Source of the DNA: Symbiodinium natans
Lineage: Eukaryota > Sar > Dinophyceae > Suessiales > Symbiodiniaceae
Direction: 5' to 3'
DNA length: 64,000 nucleotides
Assembly: GCA_905221605.1 (NCBI GenBank)
Contig: CAJNDS010002467.1
Location: forward strand, 302,513 to 366,512
Shown: positions 53,064 to 61,976 of the stretch, one piece after another
Layout of the letters: each line of letters starts with the position of its first letter
Numbering within the stretch: position 1 is the first letter of the stretch
Made by a program: the position numbers and the translations under genes
The notes under the pieces: generated by a model
What the model was told of the DNA's origin: nothing
Databases searched by the model: none
What the model saw: the letters and a program-made list of their open reading frames with translations, nothing else

Positions 53064-53467
53064 GGCAAGCTACTAGGCCCACCCATTCTTCAAATGAGAC
53101 CGTGAGAAGCCACCTTAATTCAGCAAGCCCCTCCCTTACGCCCGCTAGCATATCCTGGACAATCGGGAAATCTATCCATTATTAAGGCACACTTTCCGAC
53201 TTCCGTTCCTCCGGACTTCTCCTTTCTAAGCCTGAACCCCTCTAAGCTCTGAGCTCTAAACTCTCATTCTTGTGGCTGGACCGCTTTTGAGGCTCTTCGG
53301 TGTCCTACAATCACCTGTACCAGCATGGAGGGGTGGAGCTGCTTAGGGTGTAAGGGTTTGAGGGGGGCGAGGAACCCCAGTGATTTCCCTAAACCTTAAG
53401 CCGTAAACCCTGCAACCCTAAACCCTAAACCCCCTAGGGCCCAGGGCCGGTTTCGGAAGTCTCCCAG

Positions 53468-53536
53468 GTATGGACGCGCTTGCCTGGGCTGCTTGGCCTG
53501 CACAGAAGGCCAGTTCTCGAAGTTTCTGCGGCTCAG
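53468..53536 (+). CDS. Exon-like segment, three open frames
   Basis: After CTCCCAG all + frames are open. The most protein-like reads RYGRACLGCLACTEGQFSKF, then LRLSS. It ends GGCTCAG. Unique sequence between array-type repeats. Confidence 0.4.
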
Positions 53537-53631
53537 TTCAGCCCGAAACCCTAAACCCCAAACCCTAAACCCTAAACCCTAAGAAACCCGAAGCCCGAAC
53601 TCTAAACTCTAAAACCCTGTAAGCCCTACCC

Positions 53632-53716
53632 CAAGGCTCCTATGTTGTACCTTTTTGGGGTAGTATGCTAGAATCCCCTAGAACTCAAAAAGGAACTATG
53701 TAATTGGAGCCTTTGG
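53632..53716. mobile_element. Foldback element, family G, copy 2
   Basis: CAAGGCTCCTATGTTGTACC and AATTGGAGCCTTTG ends; same centre AGAATCCCCTAGAAC as copy 1. Confidence 0.7.
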
Positions 53717-53734
53717 ATAAGCTAAGTTTTCAAG

Positions 53735-53787
53735 ATGTCGTGAAAAGGACTCAGGCTTCGACCAGCAAAAGAAAGGGACTTGCCAAG
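53735..53787 (+). CDS. Exon-like segment, Lys/Ser/Thr-rich
   Basis: Frame DVVKRTQASTSKRKGLAK, ending GCCAAG|GCCCTT (GC donor); TTTAGGG array follows. Another frame (FSRCREKDSGFDQQKKGTCQ) is also open. Confidence 0.45.
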
Positions 53788-53939
53788 GCCCTTAGAGCGG
53801 GTTTAGGGTTTAGGGTTTGGGGTTTAGGGTTTAGGGTTTAGGGTTTAGGGTTTAAGGTTTAGGGTTTAGGGTTTAGGGTTTAGGAGGGCTGCAAGTCGGG
53901 GCCCCCGAGGTGTAAGTAGGGGTGAGGGCTTAGGGTTTA

Positions 53940-54165
53940 GGGCTTAGGGTTTGGGGCTTTGTACAAGTAAAGAGGGCCCCGCCGGAGTTAGAAGCAGGGA
54001 TAGAAGACGGTTTAGAGCGGTGTCCAGGGCCCGAAAGTGGTACAAGTCTTCTGTAGGTTACTAATTCCCTGAACTAAGGTTAGTAGAGGAAGGGGGGGGC
54101 CCCTACAAAAAGGTCCCCGTTTTGGGTCCATACTTCAATGCAGACTCTTAGAACAATGAGGGTAC
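53940..54165. mobile_element. Family D foldback stretch
   Basis: AGTAAAGAGGGCCCCGCCGG to GGGGGGGCCCCTAC with TTAGTAGAGGAAGG; diverged relative of 14448-14565. Confidence 0.4.
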
Positions 54166-54211
54166 CCCCCCCCCCCCCCCCAAATTTGGGTACCTGCCCA
54201 TAGGACCCCAG

Positions 54212-54429
54212 TAGATATACTTGAAACACTTTTTGGAAACAGCCTTCGTGCTGTCATGTTGTGGGGCATTCGTGTTGATGCTGTCCGTATTGGCTGTCCT
54301 TGGCTTTTGAGTCCCAGGCCCAGTGGCCAAAAGCCTTTTGCAACGTCTAAGGAATCCATCGATTGCAACGCCTTGGCCGCGTGGTACGACGCTCGTACTC
54401 GTTACATCCACTGCCAGCTGGATGATTAA
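54212..54429 (+). CDS. Long terminal exon of an unrecognised protein
   Basis: After ACCCCAG (54211) the frame is open for 72 codons to TAA 54427-54429: DILETLFGNSLRAVMLWGIR, then VDAVRIGCPWLLSPRPSGQK, then TSKESIDCNALAAWYDARTR and YIHCQLDD. It has no arrays and no ATG at its start, so it must be spliced to upstream exons. Minus-strand frames over 54135-54411 are probably its shadow. One of the largest coding segments outside the first 4 kb. Confidence 0.65.
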
Positions 54430-54634
54430 GGCTTGTTGGTTGTTCTCATCTACGCGGCTCAGCCGGACCTGATGCTGGAAAGTGTTGATGCAAAAGTCCT
54501 TGCACCGTCACTTTAACTTGCCATGTGGTCAAAGCTTTCTGATTGTGAGACTGTTCTCCCTCAACGCAGTGCCCGAAAGTAGGTTCAGGATTCAAGGTTC
54601 AGGATTTAGGGCTTAGGATGAGTCCTGGCTCCAG

Positions 54635-54713
54635 GGCTTCTTTCAACGCAATCATCGGGAGCTTGCGAGATCGTTCGCATCTGCAAACATCCGGGCGCCT
54701 GAGCGACATATGA
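54635..54713 (+). CDS. Possible terminal exon
   Basis: After CTCCAG: ASFNAIIGSLRDRSHLQTSG, then RLSDI and TGA. Only 200 bp beyond the previous stop, so it is either an alternative end or another gene. Confidence 0.45.
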
Positions 54714-54936
54714 ACGGAATTTCAGACCGTAAAAACCCTAAGCCCTAAACCCCCAAAAGATGCGGATGGCCTTTAGGGTTGCAGGGCTTCAGGGTCCTAT
54801 GCCTAAACCCGACTCCTCAAACCCTAAACCCTACACCCTAAGACCTAAACCCTAAACTCTAAACCCTGATCCCTAAACCCTAAACCCTAAACCCTAAACC
54901 CTAAACCCTAAACCCTGAACGGTGTTTTTGGGGGAG

Positions 54937-55002
54937 CTGGCTGAGGAGGAGGACTGCTGGGCTGAGGACGACCTGGATGTGAAGAGCTTCTCCTCCTGCG
55001 AG
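54937..55002 (+). CDS. Exon-like segment, acidic
   Basis: 22 codons, phase 0 to 0, after GGGGAG: LAEEEDCWAEDDLDVKSFSS, then CE, ending TGCGAG|GTTGGT (GT). CCCTAAA array before, TTTAGGG/TTTGGGG after. Confidence 0.6.
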
Positions 55003-55092
55003 GTTGGTCTGGGAATTTAGGGTTCAGGGTTTGGGGTTTGGGGTTCAGGGTTTGGGGTTCAGGGTTTGGGGTTTAGGGTTTAGGGTTTAAGT

Positions 55093-55143
55093 ACACTTTA
55101 GGCCCTAGACCTTAAACGGTTTAAGGTCTAGGGCCTAAAGTGT
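55093..55143. repeat. Perfect 25-bp hairpin
   Basis: ACACTTTAGGCCCTAGACCT and five more bases are exactly complementary to 55119-55143, with one base between the arms. Confidence 0.9.
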
Positions 55144-55489
55144 AGGGTGTAGGGTTTAGGGTCTAGGCGACTTAGGGTTTAGGCGGTTGAGGGTTCAGGG
55201 CTCAGGAGGGTTTTGGGTTTAGGCTTCAGGCGGATTACAGGCTTTAGGGTAGCATGGCCCCTCTACAGCCTATAAACACTAAATGTTGCACCCCTGCACC
55301 CCCCCGCTCCCCATTTTGAGATACCCCAAACATCTGGGGGTTCATGGGTACCAACCTAGGGAACCTTAGGGAAGCTTAGGGAGCCTTGGGGAGTAGTGGG
55401 GGGCATTAGGGAACTTTCTGTTACCCTAAACCCTATACCCTAAACCTATAGACCCTAGACCCTAAACCCTAAACCCTAGCCCTAAACCC

Positions 55490-55657
55490 TAAACCCTAAA
55501 CCCTAAACCCGAAACCCGAAACCCGAAACCCTAAACCCTAAACCCTAAACCCTAAACCCTAAACCCTAAACCCTAAACCCTAAACCCTAAACCCTAAACC
55601 CTAAACCCTAAACCCTAAACCCTAAACCCTAAACCCTAGCCCTAAACGCTAAACCCT
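55490..55657. repeat. CCCTAAA array with CCCGAAA block
   Basis: Over twenty units; four CCCGAAA units sit together near 55507-55530. Confidence 0.95.
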
Positions 55658-55729
55658 AAGCCCTATTAGGGCTACATAGCCCCCTTGAAACCCCCCCCCC
55701 CCCCCTTGAGAACCCTGAAGTATACGGAG

Positions 55730-55792
55730 GCCACCTCCGACACAGAGCTGTCCCTGGCATCCTGGTCCATCCTGAGTACCTTGGCACATAAG
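55730..55792 (+). CDS. Exon-like segment
   Basis: 21 codons after TACGGAG: ATSDTELSLASWSILSTLAH, then K. A family K element starts on the next base. Clear coding character. Confidence 0.55.
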
Positions 55793-55925
55793 AAACTAAA
55801 GGAGGGACCCGTTAAAAAGGTTTAGGGCTTAGGGTTTGGGTTTAGGGTTTCGGGTTTAGGGTTTAGGCTTTAGGGTTTAGGCGTTATTTCGGGTCTCCTT
55901 AGGTATATAGAGACTATTTACATAA
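55793..55925. mobile_element. Family K element carrying TTTAGGG units
   Basis: Opens AAACTAAAGGAGGGACCC. TTTAGGG/TTTCGGG units occupy 55819-55882, then TTATTTCGGGTCTCCTTAGG continues the element as in 50473-50575. Confidence 0.5.
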
Positions 55926-55974
55926 GGTATATATTGGTCTTCTGTCGGGGAATGAGATGAAGGGTCTGTTCTAC

Positions 55975-56185
55975 ACCTTGGCAGCCTAGTGGTACCATTT
56001 TTTTCCATGTTTTGTTGGGTTTAGGGTTTGGGGTTTAGGGTTTAGGGCCTAGGGTTTAGGGTTTAGGGTTTAAGGGTGTAGGCTTTTGCGGTTTAGGGTT
56101 TAGGGTTCTAGGTTCCTTTTTTAAAGTCGCCATGCGCGCGAAAACAGGGCACCCTTATGGCAGTAGGGTTGCTGGGCCACCAAGG
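55975..56185. mobile_element. Family F element interrupted by a TTTAGGG array
   Basis: Left end CTTGGCAGCCTAGTGGTACC and right end GTAGGGTTGCTGGGCCACCA match other F copies. ~95 bp of TTTAGGG-type units (56017-56110) fill the loop. Confidence 0.65.
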
Positions 56186-56219
56186 CACGGCCTGCGGCCT
56201 GTCTGTGGCTTGGCCCTGT

Positions 56220-56340
56220 TGTGCGCTTTGGGTTTGGGGTGTAGGGGTTTGGGGTTTAGGGTTTGGGGTTTGGGGTTTGGGGTTTGGGGTTTGGGGTTTA
56301 GGGGTTTAGGGGTTTGGGGGGTTGGGGTGTTTGGGGTGTA
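56220..56340. repeat. GGGTTTGGGG array
   Basis: TTTGGGG-type heptamers; the + frame here is repeat-derived. Confidence 0.85.
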
Positions 56341-56459
56341 GAGCTACAGCAGTATTTGATTCAAAATCCGTGAGCCCTAAACCCTACTTAAACCCACACC
56401 CTAGACCCTAGACCCTTGACCCTAAACCCTAAACCTATATTTGACACCAGTTCTGTAAG

Positions 56460-56574
56460 ATCCACTCATGAACCTCCAAGTACGACCGTTTCGTCCGACA
56501 GCTTCGGGCAGGAGGGGCAAACTCTTGCTGGGTTCAAGCTTGAGGGGACGCGGAGGCTGGGTTTCGCGTTCATG
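56460..56574 (+). CDS. Exon-like segment, 38 codons
   Basis: After CTGTAAG: STHEPPSTTVSSDSFGQEGQ, then TLAGFKLEGTRRLGFAFM, ending TTCATG|GTTTGG (GT). Strong coding look; family unknown. Confidence 0.6.
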
Positions 56575-56619
56575 GTTTGGGGCCTTTAGGGCTTAAATTA
56601 GGGTTTGAGGGTACACCCT

Positions 56620-56678
56620 TTAGGGTTTAGGGTTTAGGGTTTAGGGTTTAGGGTTTAGGGTTTAGGGTTTAGGGTTCC
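56620..56678. repeat. TTTAGGG array
   Basis: Eight units in the intron after the 56460 exon. Confidence 0.95.
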
Positions 56679-56905
56679 TTTATTAGTTATATAAGCTACC
56701 AGCACAAGCACTGCCTTCGGGTGCATTTGGTGCATTTGGGGTGCGGTGTGGCAGGCGTGCCGGGGCGTAGTGTGCATGTACGCGTGTGGGGGTCATCCCC
56801 CACATGGAGGGCGCCCCTTACTGTCATACCAACTGTGCCACCGGGTTGCTGCACTGCAAACCCTAAACCCTAAACCCTCAACCTTAAACCCTAAACCGCC
56901 TCGAG

Positions 56906-56990
56906 CATCAGCATCACTTCCTGAGCCCGGAGCCCTACACCGTCATGCTGGACCCGGTTAAGTCTCGTACCGCTGCCCCCTCTCACCAGT
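56906..56990 (+). CDS. Exon-like segment
   Basis: After CCTCGAG: HQHHFLSPEPYTVMLDPVKS, then RTAAPSHQ, ending TCACCAG; open further to 57018. CCCTAAA repeats just upstream. Clear coding character. Confidence 0.55.
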
Positions 56991-57241
56991 TGGAAGGGCA
57001 CGTCCCTAGACCGAGACCCTAAACTCTAAACTCCTAAACCCTAAATCGCAGTTTGGGGACTTCGAGCTCGCTTAGCAGCCCCCAGGGAAGAGAGTCTCAG
57101 CAGAACATTTTACAGGCGTAGCATACAAAATATTCTGAATTACCGGAACGGACATCCCCCCCAACAGTCCCGAAATCTTGAATACCCCAAAAAAGCCTGT
57201 GTTTATGCAAAAAGCCCCCTGGGTCCAACTTTTTTCGTTAG

Positions 57242-57359
57242 GATCGCGCGGCTCCGAAGGGGTTGTATTTTGAGAGCTATCGGTGAGTTTCGGCGCCGAA
57301 AAGCTGGCATGCCAAGGATGAGGAGGCCTCCACGCAGGCGTCCGTGCAGGCTCCGGTGA
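57242..57359 (+). CDS. Possible terminal exon, very basic
   Basis: After TCGTTAG: IARLRRGCILRAIGEFRRRK, then AGMPRMRRPPRRRPCRLR and TGA; an internal GTGCAG|GCTCCG could be a GC donor instead. The minus strand is also open (57203-57397). Confidence 0.4.
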
Positions 57360-57464
57360 GAAAGCGACTTGGCATCTGGGTGGGGCCTTTCTCGCATCTC
57401 TGAGCCTCGTGTAGGTTCGTGGGGCCGAAGGGTTTAGGGTTTAGGCCGTTTAGGCCCTGAACCC

Positions 57465-57543
57465 TAAACCCTAAACCCTAAACCCTAAACCCTAAACCCT
57501 AAACCCTAAACCCTAAACCCTAAACCCTAAACCCTAAACCCTA
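57465..57543. repeat. CCCTAAA array
   Basis: Eleven perfect units. Confidence 0.95.
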
Positions 57544-57640
57544 GGGCTGAATTAGGGAGCCCTTCTTCCTCCCCTAATTCCCAAAGGCTTTCTCAAAAAT
57601 CCCTGTCTGGTGAAACCTTTGAAGCCTCAACAGCCTAAAC

Positions 57641-57749
57641 CCCTAAGGGTCCATGTACCTAATTATGGAATACTTGGGCCTTAAAGTACTTCCTATATAA
57701 GGACTTTTGGGTCTAAGTATATAATAATAAGGTACATGGACCCTTAGGG
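57641..57749. mobile_element. Foldback element, family B, identical to 26901-27009
   Basis: Same 109 bp base for base, including the 20-bp termini. Flanks differ (AAACCCCTAAGGG here, CAGCCCTAAGGG there). Confidence 0.85.
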
Positions 57750-57814
57750 AACCTTAAGCAAACAACTGGAGGGTCGACTCCCTAGCTGAACCTGGGTTTT
57801 AGGGGGGTTCAGAG

Positions 57815-57890
57815 TTTAGGGTTTAGGGTTTAGGGTTTAGGGTTTAGGGTTTAGGGTTTAGGGTTTAGGGTTTAGGGTTTTGGGTTTATT
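57815..57890. repeat. TTTAGGG array
   Basis: Ten units. Confidence 0.95.
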
Positions 57891-57954
57891 GCGAACCTTA
57901 AGCCCTAGAACCTAAGCCCTTTACCCTAAAGCCTAAGCTGCAAAGTAGTTGGAG

Positions 57955-58059
57955 GAGCCCAGTGGCAAAAAGAAATCCCGAAGGTTCTTCGTATCGAAGC
58001 ATGGAGTCCTTGGGGACCAAGCAACGTATCCCAATGAGACTTTCGTGTTGAGGTTTTAG
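57955..58059 (+). CDS. Terminal exon of an unrecognised protein
   Basis: After TTGGAG: EPSGKKKSRRFFVSKHGVLG, then DQATYPNETFVLRF and TAG at 58057-58059. Another frame is open for part of it, but this one has the better residue mix. Confidence 0.55.
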   Translation, partial: EPSGKKKSRRFFVSKHGVLGDQATYPNETFVLRF

Positions 58060-58960
58060 AGTTTAGGGTTCAGGGCCATACATATACCCCGAGCCACAGA
58101 CTCCCAAACCCTAAACCACGAACTTCAAACTTTAAAGCTCACAAAACCAAACCAAAAGCTTTAAAAAAAAAACCTGGAAACCCAAGCCGTGCACCCAAAC
58201 CCCCAAAGCCTGGTCCCCAAGCCCTATCCGGTTCCTTTAGGGTTGGGACAGGATTTAGGGTTTAGGGTCTAGGGTCTGGGGTTTAGGGTTTAGGGATAGG
58301 CTTTAGGGTTTAGGGTTTCGGGTTTAGGATTTAGGGTGTATAAGGTTTAGGGTTTAGGGTTCACTACATAAAGTGTGGCCCTCCCTCCACCCCTCCCGCC
58401 CCAAGGCGCCCCTGCGCGCGCTGGGCGGAGGCCGAGGCCGCCGCGGCGCGTGGAGCTGAGGCGTGGTTTAGGGTTCTGTTTAGGGTCAGGGGTTTAGGGC
58501 TCAGGGTTTTAGGGTTTAGGGTTCTGGGTTTTAGGTTTAGGGTTTAGGGTTTAGGGTGTAGAGTTTAGGGTTTAGGGCGTAGAGTTGAGGGTGCAGGGTT
58601 AGGGGTTTACCCAGAGAACAAAAACGAGCGTCTGCCTGAATTGTTGGCACGTTCACCTTGCAGGGCTCTGGGACACTGAGCCCTAAACCCGAAACTCTAA
58701 ACCCTAAAGGCCCTAAACCCGTCATGACTGTAACCCCTCTCGGAAGTTCTTCTGCAACCTATCCTACCTGGGAGTTTCCCCCTTCTCGCTCGTAAAACCC
58801 TAAGCAATCATCCCTGAAGTTTAAGGCTCGACAGGCCTATTCCGTCCACCCTAAACCCTAAGCCCTAAATTTCAAACCCTGAGCCCTAAACCCTAAACCC
58901 TAAACCCAAACCCCAAACCCCAAACCCTAAACCCTAAACCCTAAACCCTAAACCTTCACA
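58060..58960. other. Arrays with a GC-rich exon hint
   Basis: TTTAGGG-type arrays (58255-58360, 58460-58610), CCCTAAA words to 58955. 58410-58450 is GC-rich and open as RWAEAEAAAARGAE before GAG|GCGTGG (GC) and as another frame; not called. Confidence 0.4.
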
Positions 58961-58961
58961 G

Positions 58962-59024
58962 GAGTATCGGATCCAGACCAACAAGCGCTGGCTGCAGGAA
59001 AAGGCGGCGCGACGATCTCCTCAG
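58962..59024 (+). CDS. Exon-like segment, basic helix
   Basis: 21 codons, phase 0 to 0, after TTCACAG: EYRIQTNKRWLQEKAARRSP, then Q, ending CCTCAG|GCGAGC (GC donor); read-through stops at TGA 59031. CCCTAAA array directly upstream. Confidence 0.6.
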
Positions 59025-59159
59025 GCGAGCTGAGGGTCCTACAAGGAGGGGCCCCCTTCACCTGAAATTGAGGTGGTATACCCTCTACAAGGAGGGTCTA
59101 GGGGTTAGGGTTTAGGGTTTAGGGTTTAGGGGTTTAGGGTTTAGGGTTTAGGGTTTAGG

Positions 59160-59285
59160 GCCCCCTTTACTGTAGTAACTATAGTTAAGGGACTTATAAC
59201 CTAAGTTAGGATCCTTTATAACCCAATTTAGGGTTCTTATAACTCGACTTATAAGTAGGGGACCCCTCCTTGTAAACCCCGTCAC
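59160..59285. mobile_element. Family D foldback stretch
   Basis: GGGCCCCCTTTACTGTAGTA to TAAGTAGGGGACCCCTCCTT, with repeated TTATAACCYAAYTTAGG words. Confidence 0.4.
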
Positions 59286-59523
59286 CTTGAGGGGATGAGG
59301 GTTTAGGGTTTGGCAGTTGATGGTTTAGGGGTTGAGTCATGGGAATGTGTTTACAGTTTAGGGTTTAGGGTTTTTAGGGTTCATATACCTGCTGATTCTC
59401 TTCGTTTTTATGATCCCTTCCGTGGGGGGGTGTGTAGAGGGAGATAGGGAAGGACATTGGGACACTGGCTATTTTCCCTTCTTGGGTTTCTGTGTCATGA
59501 ACTTAGTTGGGTTCGTGTTTCAG

Positions 59524-59626
59524 AGGATTGTCACCGGCCAAGCCAGCTAAAATGCCCTCAGCACGCCCCATGACCCGAAATCCTACAAGGGCCATGTTCA
59601 GAGACCATCGGGCAAAACTTGCGTAG
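59524..59626 (+). CDS. Possible terminal exon
   Basis: After GTTTCAG: GLSPAKPAKMPSARPMTRNP, then TRAMFRDHRAKLA and TAG. The minus strand is open through the whole of 59503-59754 with an equally protein-like sequence (RARRHATSRLNGIYASFARW), so strand is not settled. Confidence 0.4.
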
Positions 59627-59764
59627 ATCCCATTTAGTCTTGATGTTGCATGCCTTCTGGCTCTAAATGCTTTTCCTCGCAAAGCGATAGGGGCCCACTC
59701 TACAGCGCTTCTGTCAGGCTCCTGACAGTCTGTATCTGTAGGGGTGCGTACCATCGATAATCCA

Positions 59765-59890
59765 TAGGGGACCCCCTTAGTATGGTCCCTTACCCTCGTT
59801 CATGGGTTCTGAAGTATGGGCCTGGGTTGTGTATACAAGGGGGTATATGAGGGGTCCCCTTTTAAGGGCCCATACTAAGGGACCATGAAA
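59765..59890. mobile_element. Foldback element, family J
   Basis: CCCCCTTAGTATGGTCCCTT and AGGGCCCATACTAAGGGACC are inverted; the inner part holds TATACAAGGGGGTATATGAG. Confidence 0.65.
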
Positions 59891-60042
59891 GTATCCTGAG
59901 AGTTTCAACACAGGGCTTTGTGAACCCTGATGATGAACTTCTGTTTCAGTCCAGGATTGATAGGGCTCCGTGCAGTTCCGGATCGTGGGCTTGTGGGGTT
60001 GATTCACCCTAAACCCCAACCCTGTAAACCCCAACCCTGTAA

Positions 60043-60182
60043 ACCCTAAACCCCTAAACCCCTAAACCCCTAAACCCCTAAACCCCTAAACCCCTAAACC
60101 CCTAAACCCCTAAACCCCTAAACCCCTAAACCCCTAAACCCCTAAACCCCTAAACCCCTAAACCCTAAACCCTAAACCCTAA
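60043..60182. repeat. Variant array, octamer CCCCTAAA
   Basis: Fifteen pure CCCCTAAA octamers in a row, then normal CCCTAAA units. Confidence 0.95.
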
Positions 60183-60206
60183 CGCTAAACCCCAAACCTT
60201 TCCGAG

Positions 60207-60320
60207 GTCAAGGCTACGCCTACACCTGCCCCTGCCCCCAGGGGTCTCTCAATCGCCCCACGCTTCGACACGCCGCCTGCCTACGCAGGCCGCCGAACAG
60301 CTGCGAGAGATTTCGAAAGG
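60207..60320 (+). CDS. Exon-like segment, Pro/Ala-rich
   Basis: 38 codons, phase 0 to 0, after TTCCGAG: VKATPTPAPAPRGLSIAPRF, then DTPPAYAGRRTAARDFER, ending AGG|GTTTAG, i.e. a GT donor made by the TTTAGGG array itself. CCCTAAA array upstream. Confidence 0.6.
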
Positions 60321-60495
60321 GTTTAGGGTTTAGGGTTTAGGGTTTAGGGTGGTGTCCATCAAGGTTTTTTGAGAGATTCGAGGGGTTCAGGGGTTTAGTA
60401 GAGACTGAGTTCGGAGGGTTAGAATTGTTCAACGGCGTTTCACGTTCTAGAGTCTAACGCTACAGGAATGTCGAACTTCGGGAGTAGGGTCTGAG

Positions 60496-60549
60496 GATCT
60501 GGGCCGTGCCAGCATCCGGGGCTGGAACGTGCAGGGCATTTCCGACTAA
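60496..60549 (+). CDS. Possible terminal exon
   Basis: After GTCTGAG: DLGRASIRGWNVQGISD, then TAA at 60547-60549; TTTAGGG array follows. Phase 0 start fits 60207-60320. Confidence 0.5.
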   Translation, partial: DLGRASIRGWNVQGISD

Positions 60550-60654
60550 GGGTTTAGGGTTTAGGGTTTAGGGTTTAGGGTTTAGGGTTTAGGGCTTAAG
60601 GCTGGCGAAGACTTAGGGTTGCTGTGCATCCTTGCAAAGTATGGTCTTTGGGCC

Positions 60655-61060
60655 CAAGAACCCTGAAAAAGAAAGTCCTTGCAAGTAGAGGCCCCCTTTC
60701 TCTACTGACTTTAGTTAAGGAAGTTCTAACATAAATAGTAAGATTGAAAACCCACGTTGGGTACTTGTTGAGCCTTGGTTCTGTTTACTGAATTTTGTGG
60801 TTCTTGGCATGTGCGCTGGGTTCTTTTGTTTCGCGCTCGCTGTTGAACGGGCGTGGGGCTTCTATACATGGTAGTGGATCAACACAGCTAAACCCTAATG
60901 GTTTAGGATGAAAGGTATACTAGCTAGCAAATTAAACCTTCGACCCGGTCCCAGACCCTCTAAACCCCAACACTAAACCCCCAACCCCCTCAAACGCCCT
61001 AAACACCCCAAACCCTCGACCCTCCGAAACCCTAAACCCGAAACTCTCAAACCCCAAAAA
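60655..61060. other. Family D relic and CCCTAAA-type words
   Basis: 60660-60740 matches family D (AAGTAGAGGCCCCCTTTCTC); 60780-60900 unique; 60950-61060 loose AACCCCAAC/CCCTAAAC words. No gene called. Confidence 0.4.
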
Positions 61061-61061
61061 C

Positions 61062-61159
61062 CGGGCCGTGTACATCGCTAAGACACTTCTCCCTCACCCC
61101 CATGCGGATCCTTGCCGCCAGGCCATCCCCAAGATAGTCTGCGAGACCTTTGACGAAAG
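61062..61159 (+). CDS. Exon-like segment
   Basis: Frame RAVYIAKTLLPHPHADPCRQ, then AIPKIVCETFDE, ending ACGAAAG. A likely acceptor is GCTAAG at 61082. A T14/G16 homopolymer pair follows. Clear coding character. Confidence 0.5.
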
Positions 61160-61420
61160 TGATGCTTTTTTTTTTTTTTTGGGGGGGGGGGGGGGAGGTG
61201 TTAGGTATTCCGTCTTCAGGCTTTCGGGTTTAGTGATCAACTCCAAACTCCTGAGCCCTAATTGCGGTGAACACTTTGAGGGTTTGGGTTCGGGCTTCGG
61301 CCCACAGGATCTCGAATTTCATTTTAGTCGACCCCTTACTCGTTTTCTTAGGGTTTAGGGCCTAAAGTTTAGGGTGTAGGGGGTGCTACATGTAGGGGCC
61401 TCTACTTAGAACTCTGGGGG

Positions 61421-61472
61421 GCGCCTGGTTGTCGGTTCCGTCATCAAGTCCACTCGAGGGAAGCTGCGATAA
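61421..61472 (+). CDS. Possible terminal exon
   Basis: Frame LVVGSVIKSTRGKLR then TAA at 61470-61472; 5' edge unclear. Confidence 0.35.
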
Positions 61473-61684
61473 ACGGATCCACCCTAAGCCTTTCTATCCA
61501 TGTACCAGGGTTTAGGGTTTAGGGTTTAGGGTTTAGGGTTTAGGGTTTAGGGTTTTAGGGTTTAGGGTTTAGGGTTAGGGTATAGGGTTTAGGACTAGGA
61601 CCCAGAGTAGGCCCCTTGAACCAGGAAGGGCACCCTTTTTCGTCCCTAGGTTCCTCTTGGGTCGAGTAGAGCCCGAAACCCGAA

Positions 61685-61778
61685 ACCCTAAACCCTAAGC
61701 CCTAAACCCTAAACCCTAAACCCTAAACCCTAAACCCTAAACCCTAAGCCCTAAACCCTAAACCCTAAACCCTAAACC
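61685..61778. repeat. CCCTAAA array
   Basis: About thirteen units with two CCCTAAG. Confidence 0.9.
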
Positions 61779-61789
61779 GCCCTTCACCC

Positions 61790-61898
61790 AGGATCTGCCC
61801 CCCCCTATACTAGCAGTCCTTAATCGGGATTATCGTACCCCTATTTTGCTGCGAATGAAGACCTATTAAGTCTGTTAGTATAAGGGGGAACATCCCAA
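61790..61898. mobile_element. Foldback element, family A, copy 5
   Basis: CCCCCCCTATACTAGCAGTC on the left, AGTATAAGGGGGAACATCCC on the right. It sits between two copies of a 17-bp acceptor sequence (see 61782 and 61967). Confidence 0.7.
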
Positions 61899-61976
61899 AG
61901 GGTAGCCCCAAACCCTAAACCCGAAACCCTGAACCCTAAACCCCAAACCCTAAACCCTAAACCAAGCTTCACCCAG

